Below are positions 40,355-47,740 of a DNA stretch of 64,000 nt, piece by piece. A program made the translations under genes and the position numbers. The notes beneath the pieces are model-generated. The model had not been told where the DNA came from, searched no databases, and was given only the letters and a program-made list of their open reading frames with translations. The stretch comes from JACJWR01 sp964547485. GTDB taxonomy: Bacteria > Actinomycetota > Actinomycetes > S36-B12 > UBA10799. The DNA lies in contig CAZJNU010000001.1 in NCBI GenBank assembly GCA_964547485.1, positions 1-64,000 on the forward strand. Direction: 5' to 3'. Every line of letters starts with the position of its first letter. Within the stretch, counting starts at the first letter, position 1.

Positions 40355-42718
40355 CTAGCCCGGTATCCGCGCCTGAGGCCGGTTCGAAGCGGTGGCTGCG
40401 GTGGGCCAGGTCAGCTCCACTAGCCTCTGGTCATCGTCGACGGTCGTGCACACCGAGATGCCGCCAGCACCGGTGGCCGAGAGGCCGACTTCCTCACTCA
40501 GGTCGGCGGCGCCGAGGCGCCCGCCAGCTGGGACCGGTGAATCGGTTTTGGGGGCCAGAATCGTCATGGTCGCGTGCGAGTCGCCTCGGAACACTGTGAC
40601 GGTGGCTTCCTGTCCGACAGTGAGGGTGGAAACGACGTCCGCGAGGACCGCGCTGATCACCGCCAGACCGTGACCGTCCGGGTCGGGTACATAAGGCGCG
40701 GCCCGCACCACCAGCGATACATCTCGGCGGTGAGCGCGACGCACCGCGTCAACGAGGACATCGGCCACGGCGCCCAGGTCGGCATCGATCCGAATCAGCG
40801 ATCGCAGATAGGTCTCCTCGCGGCCGCAGGCCCGACGCACCTGCTCGTCGTCGACGCTGCTCGACCCATCTGCGAGTCCGGCCAGCAGCGGGCGGATTTC
40901 GGCCATCACGGAGTCGAGATCCGCGAGCCGGACCCGCTCCCGTTCCCGCATCATCACCACCTGAGCCTGGGCCTCGGCCGCCTCCGCCTGCGACTGTTCA
41001 GCCTCACTGCCGTAGCGGGCAAGCAGCCGCCGGAAGTAGATCATCGCCACGATCCAGGCGGTGTCGATGAGTATGATCCCCGGCAGCGCGTCGACCGCAC
41101 ATGCAGGCGGCGGAGAGCCAGTCGATGCGACAACGGCGACCAACCCTGCCCCGTAGCTGACGAAGCCCACGGTCACCCAGACTGGTCGACCCATGAGCAG
41201 CACAAGCATCACCACCGCCAAAGCGCCCCCCATGTCCCCCCACCAGTCGAGCCCGAAGCGTTCGCAACCGTCGCTGTCGATGGCGGGAAGGTAGGGAACA
41301 ACTCCGGCAGCAATGACGAAGGAGGCTCCGATTGGCCACGCGACCGGAACTCTGCGGCCGGCGGCGCGCAAGGCACCCAGCGCCACCCCCGCAAGAACCA
41401 GAAGCGCCACGAAGCTGCTCACAACCGGTCTCTGTCCGACCACGAGCAAGGTGTTGACGAGGCAAAGTCCGAGAAGCCATGCCACGGTCCAGCGCGTGAC
41501 AGGAAGTAGTGCCGCCAGCAATACTCCGCCGGAAACTGCCGGGCGGGATTCTGACGGGCCGCGCTGAGCCTGCCACGACAGGGTGACGTCGGTGCCGCCT
41601 GAACGTGGCGACTCGATTGCGACCTCAATACCGGCGCGGGCACTCCTCTCGATGATCGAAGTTGACGTGATGCCCCGTTCCACAAAGTTGCCCAGGAAAC
41701 CTCGACCTCCGTCCACCACCTGCACCGTGAACGAGTCCCGGGTGGAAGTTTGCAGGAGCTCAACGGCTCGCGTGCCCGAATGCTTTGCTACGTTGAGCAG
41801 CGCCTCCCCCACCGCACCGTGCAGCGCCGCAACGACCGTTGGCGGCGCTACAAATGGCTCGCCGGATACTGTCACCGTCAGCTCCAACCCGAGAATGGTC
41901 GCCCGTTCACGAGCAACGTCGACGAGCTCGATGTCTCCGACGAATTCCGAAGCTCGAGATGAACCTCCGCTGGAGTCGAGCACCGCGAGATCCTGTGTGC
42001 ACCGGGCCCGAATCAGATCCTCGGATCCAGGGGCTCCCCGAGCGATCGCGCCAAAGGTGTTGATCACGGTGTCGTGCAGCAGCCCGGCAATGTGCAAACG
42101 TTCATTGCGGCGGGCACGTTCGCGGTGCTCGGACATGGCCGCCTCAACCGCGGTGGCGCTGGCCTGGTCAGCGGCCCGCGCAACGATTCGGAGCGACTGA
42201 GCCGCACCGAAACCAGCCATCCCTACCGCCAACGCGTAGCACGACGTCAGCGTCGCACCCCGCCACGCAAGCGCCAGCGTGCCAGTGGCATACGCCGTCA
42301 CCACAGGTATCACCCACGCCACGCCTGCCATCGCCACGACCACCCACGGCGCCACTCGCGCCCCGAGCACCAGCACCGCGGTCACCACTGTCAACAGGAC
42401 CCATGGGACCAGTGCCGCGGCGGGACCATCCAGCGACTTCGGGACAGTATCGGCAGCGGCGACGACAGCTGTGGCGGCGAGCACGACGACGAGCACCCAG
42501 CGCGGCAGCACCTGCCACACCAGGCACAGCAGCCCGGCGGCAACAATCACCACCAACAGCACCAGCGCGAGGCCGACTGAGCGCAACCCCGACCCCGCGG
42601 ACACGATCGTCGCTGCCAAACCAGCCGTCAGGATCGCCCCGAATACCGCAGCCGTGCGTACGAGCACTCGGTCGGCTGCGCGCAGCGAAGGTCCCTCGTC
42701 TGCTCCGGGCGACGCCAT
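40355..42718 (-). CDS. Duplicated NarL-family histidine kinase
   Basis: 787 residues from ATG 42718, which follows GAGAGGGGAT. The first half has five or so membrane helices, then a HisKA_3-like segment (HIAGLLHDTVINTFG, near residue 212), and an ATPase domain (EALLNVAKHSGT, VVDGGRGF). The second half repeats the layout: five more membrane helices, a helical segment (MMRERERVRLADLDSVM) without the catalytic His-Asp, and a degenerate ATPase-like domain (ADVVSTLTVG). So it is a fused active-inactive kinase dimer in one chain. The response regulator gene follows directly. Confidence 0.85.
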   Translation of the reverse strand: MASPGADEGPSLRAADRVLVRTAAVFGAILTAGLAATIVSAGSGLRSVGLALVLLVVIVAAGLLCLVWQVLPRWVLVVVLAATAVVAAADTVPKSLDGPAAALVPWVLLTVVTAVLVLGARVAPWVVVAMAGVAWVIPVVTAYATGTLALAWRGATLTSCYALAVGMAGFGAAQSLRIVARAADQASATAVEAAMSEHRERARRNERLHIAGLLHDTVINTFGAIARGAPGSEDLIRARCTQDLAVLDSSGGSSRASEFVGDIELVDVARERATILGLELTVTVSGEPFVAPPTVVAALHGAVGEALLNVAKHSGTRAVELLQTSTRDSFTVQVVDGGRGFLGNFVERGITSTSIIERSARAGIEVAIESPRSGGTDVTLSWQAQRGPSESRPAVSGGVLLAALLPVTRWTVAWLLGLCLVNTLLVVGQRPVVSSFVALLVLAGVALGALRAAGRRVPVAWPIGASFVIAAGVVPYLPAIDSDGCERFGLDWWGDMGGALAVVMLVLLMGRPVWVTVGFVSYGAGLVAVVASTGSPPPACAVDALPGIILIDTAWIVAMIYFRRLLARYGSEAEQSQAEAAEAQAQVVMMRERERVRLADLDSVMAEIRPLLAGLADGSSSVDDEQVRRACGREETYLRSLIRIDADLGAVADVLVDAVRRAHRRDVSLVVRAAPYVPDPDGHGLAVISAVLADVVSTLTVGQEATVTVFRGDSHATMTILAPKTDSPVPAGGRLGAADLSEEVGLSATGAGGISVCTTVDDDQRLVELTWPTAATASNRPQARIPG

Positions 42719-43247
42719 GTGGCCATCCCCTCTCTGGGCGCTGCTCACGCTCGGGGTACCCCCACCATCGCACAGTTCCGGCGGGGACAAGGTCCCACGC
42801 GCGTCTGTTCAATCCGGCACCCCATGGAACGCATCGGGGGGCAGATCTCGCACTCGATGCGTTCCCTCGACGCGCCGCTGACCCTGAGCTGGCTGCCAGG
42901 ATCGGGGTCGATGTCAAGACCTGCGCGCCTCCAACCCGCCATGATTTCGTGTGGCACGTTCAGTCGCTGATGGGTGCGTCGCGCGCGGTGCTCCAGTGTC
43001 ACAGGACAAGGTTGCGCATCCCGTGCGGCCAGCGCGACAACGCCGTCGTAGGTGGACCCTCCGCCGACGCCGACCGCCAACAGCACCCGCTGAAGCCCTG
43101 GGATGGCGCCATGGCTGGGAGCAGTCAGTCGGTGCGCCCACCTCCGGTTGACCCAGTCACTCGCTCGCCGCTGACCGACCAGGGAAGCCGCCCCGCCGAC
43201 CAGGGAAGCCCAACCTGAACAGGATTTTCGCGGCAAAGGGCGGCAAG
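42719..43247. other. Gene-poor stretch between the histidine kinase and dehydrogenase genes
   Basis: Open frames exist on both strands, the longest on the minus strand from 43236 to 42745, but none has a good ribosome-binding site, a family match or balanced composition. A GGGGACAAGG-TCCC element near 42785 faintly recalls the palindromic promoter motif but lacks the CAGAC arm and spacing. The right end holds the phased direct repeat at 43176-43210. I see no other feature. Confidence 0.5.
43176..43210. repeat. Direct repeat of 14 bp phased by 21 bp upstream of the dehydrogenase
   Basis: CGACCAGGGAAGCC occurs at 43176-43189 and 43197-43210. The 21-base period puts both copies on the same face of the helix, 40-70 bases before the dehydrogenase start, as expected of a tandem activator or repressor site. 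It could also be a chance duplication. Confidence 0.5.
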
Positions 43248-44261
43248 ATGTGGGGCATGCGCCCGGTTGCAGTCTTTGATGCCAAGTCCTACTTTCGGGA
43301 CGCGTTCACACCGGTGGCGTTGGCCGCCGGAATCGACTTGCGCTACCTCAACCACCGCCTTGACGCAGCGACGGTCGACTCGGTTGGTGAGGTCGATTGT
43401 GTCTGCCTGGGATCGCACGACGACGCGTCAGCCGACGTGATCAGCAAGCTCGCCGCGGGCGGGGTGAAGCTGATTGCGCTACGCAGTGACGGCTTCAACA
43501 ACGTGGACCTCGACGCCGCGCGGCAGCACGGACTGCGGGTTGTCCATGTCTCGACGTATTCGCCGCATTCTGTCGCGGAGCACTCGGTCGCGCTTTTGTT
43601 GGCTATCAGCCGGAAGATCCCGCTCGCCCACGACCGGGTGCGAGGCCAGGACTTCACGCTCGACCCCCTGGTCGGCTTCGAGTTGCATGGCAGGACGGTC
43701 GGAGTCGTGGGGGCGGGACGGATCGGCCGGGTGGTCGCGGAGATCCTGTCCGGATTCGGCATGAAGGTGTTGCTCAACAACCTTGAGCCCGACGCGGAGT
43801 TTGCCGCTCGGCTGGGCGCCAGCTACGTCGACCTCGACGAGCTCGCCAGCAAGTCCGATGTGATCACGCTGCACGCGCCACTGCTGCCGGACACCCACCA
43901 TCTGATCGACGATGCCTTCATCAACCGCTGCACGCCCGGGGTAGTACTGATCAACGCGAGTCGTGGCGGTCTCGTCGACACCGCGGCGCTGATCCGCGGA
44001 TTGGAAAGCGGCCGGATTGGCGGAGCAGGTCTGGACGTCTACGAAGACGAGGCCGGGCTGTTCTTCGAGGACCACTCCGGCGAGGTATTGCCCGACCGGA
44101 TGTTCGCCAATCTGTCGAGCTTCCCCAACGTGCTGATCACTTCGCATCAGGGATTTCTGACCACCAACGCCCTGCATGACATCGCCGCGAGCACGATCGA
44201 CAACATCTGCCGCTACTACGACGACCGACCTGCAGCTGACGGGACCCTGCTGGCGGGGTAG
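43248..44261 (+). CDS. ldhA: D-lactate dehydrogenase (D-2-hydroxyacid dehydrogenase)
   Basis: 337 residues from ATG 43248; ATG 43257 (MRPVAVFDAKSY) is an equally good start. The NAD-binding fold has VGVVGAGRIGRVVAEIL. The catalytic residues are visible: Arg in ALRSDGFNNVDL, Glu in VYEDEAGLFFEDHS, and His in ITSHQGFLT. The segment EDEAGLFFEDHSG is typical of fermentative D-lactate dehydrogenases, which reduce pyruvate to D-lactate with NADH in the cytoplasm. It suggests fermentation or oxygen-limited growth. A 20-base repeat straddles the 3' end. The phased repeats upstream may regulate it. Confidence 0.9.
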   Translation: MWGMRPVAVFDAKSYFRDAFTPVALAAGIDLRYLNHRLDAATVDSVGEVDCVCLGSHDDASADVISKLAAGGVKLIALRSDGFNNVDLDAARQHGLRVVHVSTYSPHSVAEHSVALLLAISRKIPLAHDRVRGQDFTLDPLVGFELHGRTVGVVGAGRIGRVVAEILSGFGMKVLLNNLEPDAEFAARLGASYVDLDELASKSDVITLHAPLLPDTHHLIDDAFINRCTPGVVLINASRGGLVDTAALIRGLESGRIGGAGLDVYEDEAGLFFEDHSGEVLPDRMFANLSSFPNVLITSHQGFLTTNALHDIAASTIDNICRYYDDRPAADGTLLAG

Positions 44262-44285
44262 ACGCCTGACGGGACCCTGCTGGCG
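44236..44285. repeat. Exact 20-bp direct repeat at the end of the dehydrogenase gene
   Basis: CTGACGGGACCCTGCTGGCG is found at 44236-44255, inside the last codons, and again at 44266-44285, after the stop, with a 30-base period. It looks like a recent tandem duplication. Confidence 0.6.
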
Positions 44286-44369
44286 AGCTGAACACCTGCT
44301 GACGAGGGTCAAAATCTCGCTCGGCGAAGCGGGATTGTGCGCTGCTAATCTGACGGCCATCAATCCAAG

Positions 44370-44779
44370 TGCCTCGGCGGCGCGCCCGGCGGACTCGCCG
44401 CAATCGCCAAGTACCTCTCGACGAAGGTTCCGCAGATCACCGAATCACCCGCCTTCCAGCAGGACGGGCTGCTCCGATCCTGTTCGATGAGGCCGAATTC
44501 AACGGCACGGACGAACCATCGTCCGGCTGCTGCGATGCACCGGTCGGGCCCAACACGGCAACGCTGGGGGCAGTCGTCCCTGGCGCCGATGGTGGCCGCA
44601 CCGGTGCGGTCGCGATCTCGCCGTTCATCAAGCCGGGCACCGTGTCACAGACCCCGCACAACCACTACAGCACGCTCCGAACAATCGAGGACCTGTTCGG
44701 TCTGAGCCACCTGGGCTACGCCAACAATGACTCAGTCCAGAGGTTCGGCCTCGTCGTCTTCACCGCCTCGCAGCGCTGA
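44370..44779 (+). pseudogene. C-terminal relic of a phosphoesterase (AcpA / phospholipase C family)
   Basis: The sequence reads LGGAPGGLAAIAKYLSTKVP and then SPAFQQDGLL in one frame. After a frameshift near 44475 it continues as ILFDEAEFNGTDE, SSGCCDAPVGP, VAISPFIKPGTVSQTPHNHY and TLRTIEDLFGLSHLGYAN. These are the closing motifs of the bacterial phosphoesterase family that contains acid phosphatases and phospholipase C. The N-terminal two thirds and the metal-binding start are missing, so the gene is dead. Confidence 0.7.
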
Positions 44780-44844
44780 GCGGGCGTCCACCGTCGCCGG
44801 ACTCGGTCGATGACCACCGCTGAGGTCCGAAGTCACCTGGACCG

Positions 44845-44850
44845 TAGACT
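44845..44850 (+). promoter_or_regulatory. -10 box of a near-leaderless transcript (esterase)
   Basis: TAGACT ends eight bases before the GTG at 44859, so the transcript would begin at or within one or two bases of the start codon. No Shine-Dalgarno sequence is present. Confidence 0.45.
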
Positions 44851-44858
44851 CTCTCGGT

Positions 44859-45812
44859 GTGGCGATGCAGCTGTGGCCTGGCCCGACCCGCACCGGACTG
44901 CGGCCAGCGACGGCGAGAGTCCTACTCGTCGCCCTAGGCAGCGTGGCGCTGCTACTGACCTCCCTGTTGGGCGCCACACCCGCCGCCGCAACTTCCTCGG
45001 CGGCACCCGCACTCCGAGGCTGCACCGTCAAGACGGGCGAATTCACCTTCGCCCATCGCGGCGATGAGCGCACCGTGCGCTACTTCATCCCGCCGGGCGC
45101 GACGACCGCCACCGCAGCAGTCGTGTCCTTACACGGCGCGGGCGGGGGGACGGCCGCCAAGCAGGAACGTGGAACTCAGTTTTCCGCCATCGGAGCGCGC
45201 CGGGGTTTCATCGCCGTGTACCCGCAGGCTCGCAGCGAGCACCACTCCGATGTGTGGGATGTCAGACCTGGGGGCGTCGATGCGGACTTCGTCGGCGCAG
45301 TCGTGGCCGAACTGCACGCCCGAGGATGCTCGTCGCCAAGGCGCACCTTCGTCAACGGGTTCTCGCTGGGTGCCATGTTGACGTCGCGGCTAATGTGCGA
45401 GCGAGGGCAACTGTTCGGCGGGGCGACTATGATTGCCGGGGTTCTGCCACCGACGGCAGGTTGTCGGGTTGCTGCCACCAGTCGGATCCTGATCATGCAC
45501 GGCTACCGAGACCCTGTCATCGACTGGTACGGCGGGCTGGCCCCAGCTGTCAAAAGAGCGACAGGGCGCTGGGCCGTCTTCGACTTCAACCGGCGGATCA
45601 TGGCCCTGAAGTGGGCGACCGCCAAAGGCTGCACCGAATCGGCGCGGCGGACGCAGGTGGGGATGACCATCACAGTCGCCTACGGCTGCCGCGCCGGCGC
45701 GACCACAACGATGCTGGGATTTCTCACGGGTGGACACACCTGGACGTTCCCGGACAGCCGCATCGCCACGTCACAGTTCATCAACTGGACGATGAATCTG
45801 CGACCCACGTGA
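44859..45812 (+). CDS. Secreted PHB-depolymerase / feruloyl-esterase-like hydrolase
   Basis: 317 residues from GTG 44859 or ATG 44865. A signal peptide spans about residues 1-48 (ARVLLVALGSVALLLTSLL, cleavage near PAAATS). The alpha/beta-hydrolase core has VSLHGAGGG (oxyanion region), FVNGFSLGAML with nucleophile Ser in G-x-S-x-G, IMHGYRDPVIDW with the acid region, and GGHTWTFPDS with the catalytic His. This is the layout of the LpqC / CE1 esterase family, which cleaves polyhydroxybutyrate or feruloyl esters outside the cell. Four or more Cys may form disulfides. A monocistronic gene with its own promoter. Confidence 0.85.
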   Translation: MAMQLWPGPTRTGLRPATARVLLVALGSVALLLTSLLGATPAAATSSAAPALRGCTVKTGEFTFAHRGDERTVRYFIPPGATTATAAVVSLHGAGGGTAAKQERGTQFSAIGARRGFIAVYPQARSEHHSDVWDVRPGGVDADFVGAVVAELHARGCSSPRRTFVNGFSLGAMLTSRLMCERGQLFGGATMIAGVLPPTAGCRVAATSRILIMHGYRDPVIDWYGGLAPAVKRATGRWAVFDFNRRIMALKWATAKGCTESARRTQVGMTITVAYGCRAGATTTMLGFLTGGHTWTFPDSRIATSQFINWTMNLRPT

Positions 45813-45815
45813 AGC

Positions 45816-45829
45816 CGGGCGAACGCCCG
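45816..45829 (+). terminator. Short hairpin after the esterase gene
   Basis: CGGGCGAACGCCCG is a tight inverted repeat with a 2-4 base loop, four bases after the stop codon. No T-run follows, so it may be a terminator of the GC-rich actinobacterial kind or just stabilise the 3' end. Confidence 0.4.
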
Positions 45830-46000
45830 CTGAGCCAGGGCGGAGGCAGGGACCTGACCCAGCGGTATCATTGGCCATGCCCGCCGCCGCGTAGAGCGCA
45901 CGGCAATTCGGACATCGAGCCTGAAATCGGCGTATACCGAACCGGATAAATGGGTACTAACCGAGTGAAACTACGCAACGAACCTTGGAGGTGAACCGCG

Positions 46001-46093
46001 ATGAAGAAGGTGCTGCGCGCCATGTTCGGGCCGCCGTCGCCGCGACTACTGCAGGAGATCGGCCTGGATCCCCTGGACGACCGCCGGCAGCCA
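46001..46093 (+). CDS. Start of a gene cut by the assembly gap
   Basis: ATG 46001 is preceded by TTGGAGGTGA, a strong ribosome-binding site. The 31 codons before the gap (MKKVLRAMFGPPSPRLLQE and on) are coding-like and end in a basic Asp/Arg segment. The product cannot be identified. After the gap a short open stretch ending near 46240 may be its 3' end, but the gap length is a placeholder and the frame is unknown. Confidence 0.55.
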
Positions 46094-46193
46094 NNNNNNN
46101 NNNNNNNNNNNNNNNNNNNNNNNNNNNNNNNNNNNNNNNNNNNNNNNNNNNNNNNNNNNNNNNNNNNNNNNNNNNNNNNNNNNNNNNNNNNNN
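46094..46193. other. Assembly gap of 100 N
   Basis: Exactly 100 undetermined bases, the usual scaffold placeholder. True size and content are unknown. It interrupts the gene that begins at 46001. Confidence 0.99.
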
Positions 46194-46322
46194 GGGTGGA
46201 ACACGACAATACTGCCCGTGACCACGAGGCCCCCCGCTAGTCGGCGGCGTGACGACGCGACCACGACTACTCTGGGCCGTGACTTGTCGGCCGATCACGG
46301 AAACCCCTGAAGGGAGCCGGTT

Positions 46323-47711
46323 GTGGCGCGTGTGGCAGTGCTGATCGACCCGCACCATGACTATGGCGTCGCCTACATCGAAACGATCTTCCAGGTCTGG
46401 GGGCTGCAGTCGGTCTGCCTGTACACCGACCGGCGAGACACCTTTCGAAACGCCTACCGCTACCCGGAACTGCAATCCGCCGCGGTGGCGGGCAATTACC
46501 TGATCGAGGGACTCTCGACCAACGAAATAGCTGACTACTTGAAGCGCGACTTCGACGTGGTGGCAGTTGTTCCGCATGTGGAGCCGAACGTCCTGCTGGC
46601 CAGCGAACTGGCTGCGGAGTGCGGGTTGAGTTGGGCGCAACCAGAGGTGCTCACTCGGTTCCGAGACAAGTACGCCCTGAAGTCCCACCTCCAGGCCCAG
46701 CCGAACGGACCGCGCACGAACAGACTCGCGCTGGTGCGGACGGTCGCGGATGTCCGTACCGTTCTGGCGGACTCAACCTTTGACAAGTACGTGCTGAAAC
46801 CCAACGACGGATTCGGCAATACCGGGGTGGGGATCCTGGATCGAGGCTCCGGCGAGGCCGAGATCCGCCGATTCCTGCCTGACCAGGACGCCAAGGGGTC
46901 ACTACTTGAGGAGTTCATCGAGGGGCCCGAATATTACGTCGCGGGCCAAGTCGATGGCGAAGGTAACGCCGCCGTCTTCATGATCTGGCTGAGCCGAACA
47001 GTTTCGATCAACGGACAACCAAACGTATTGGCGGAAGCCACCAAGGTGGATCGGGAATCGCCCGTTTTCGCGGAGCTCGAAAGGTACGTCCAGGACGTCG
47101 TGACCGCTACCGGCCTGCGGCGCAGCCCGTTCCAGGCCGACGTGATCGTGGACGATGACGGCCCCTGCCTGGTCGAGATCGGAGCCCGGCTGATCGGACT
47201 GAGCGGTGCCGTCGATATGAACCTGGTGCACGGCGGACGGGTCGACGTCTTTCAGATCGCGGCCCACTACTACCTGACCGGCGAGTCGCTCGGGGAGCTC
47301 AACCTGGACTGGTCCCAGTACGACGCGCGGGCGTTCACGAATGTCCAGGGCATCTCGGCGGCCACCGGGCAGATCTGGCAACTGGACGGCGTCGCGGAAG
47401 TAGAGGCAATGCCGGAGTTCGTCCGCTGGATCACCAAACCAAAGGTCGGCCGGACGCTCGAGCCGACGGTCGATCTCTTCACCACGTCATACCGCCTCAA
47501 CTTGTCGGCCGAGGACGAGCAACAGCTTCAAGCAGCAGTGGCGGCGGTCCGCGACACGCTGGTGTTCAACGGCGGCGATCCGCCAACCGGTGCACAGTCC
47601 CGCGTCCGATCCCTGCTCAACAAGGCGCAGAAGGCGGCCCGGGCACTGCCGCGGGCGATGCTGATGCGACCTGCCCCGCTGGCCAAGGTCGCGGGCACGA
47701 TCGGGCGGTAG
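46323..47711 (+). CDS. ATP-grasp domain carboxylate-amine/thiol ligase
   Basis: 462 residues from GTG 46323, preceded by GAAGGGAG. The N-terminal 100 residues are a Rossmann-like pre-ATP-grasp domain. The ATP-grasp fold follows: RFRDKYALKSHL, KYVLKPNDGFGNTGVG (Lys and Gly-rich loop that bind ATP), SLLEEFIEGPEYYVAGQV, and PCLVEIGARLIG with the metal-binding Glu and an Arg. Members join an amino acid to a carboxylate with ATP, for example in dipeptide or modified-amino-acid synthesis. The C-terminal basic region is not typical. Substrate unknown. It is followed convergently by the BcsB-like gene. Confidence 0.85.
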   Translation: MARVAVLIDPHHDYGVAYIETIFQVWGLQSVCLYTDRRDTFRNAYRYPELQSAAVAGNYLIEGLSTNEIADYLKRDFDVVAVVPHVEPNVLLASELAAECGLSWAQPEVLTRFRDKYALKSHLQAQPNGPRTNRLALVRTVADVRTVLADSTFDKYVLKPNDGFGNTGVGILDRGSGEAEIRRFLPDQDAKGSLLEEFIEGPEYYVAGQVDGEGNAAVFMIWLSRTVSINGQPNVLAEATKVDRESPVFAELERYVQDVVTATGLRRSPFQADVIVDDDGPCLVEIGARLIGLSGAVDMNLVHGGRVDVFQIAAHYYLTGESLGELNLDWSQYDARAFTNVQGISAATGQIWQLDGVAEVEAMPEFVRWITKPKVGRTLEPTVDLFTTSYRLNLSAEDEQQLQAAVAAVRDTLVFNGGDPPTGAQSRVRSLLNKAQKAARALPRAMLMRPAPLAKVAGTIGR

Positions 47712-47740
47712 CTTCGGGAGGCTGGGTGGTCGACGCCGCC

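Noticed and set aside
42745..43236. A 163-codon minus-strand gene
   Set aside because: No ribosome-binding site, no recognisable family, and Arg/Cys/Pro composition typical of noncoding GC-rich DNA. Recorded only as a gene-poor stretch.
45985..46264. Proteins translated through the run of N
   Set aside because: The 100 N are a placeholder, so frame and length across them have no meaning.
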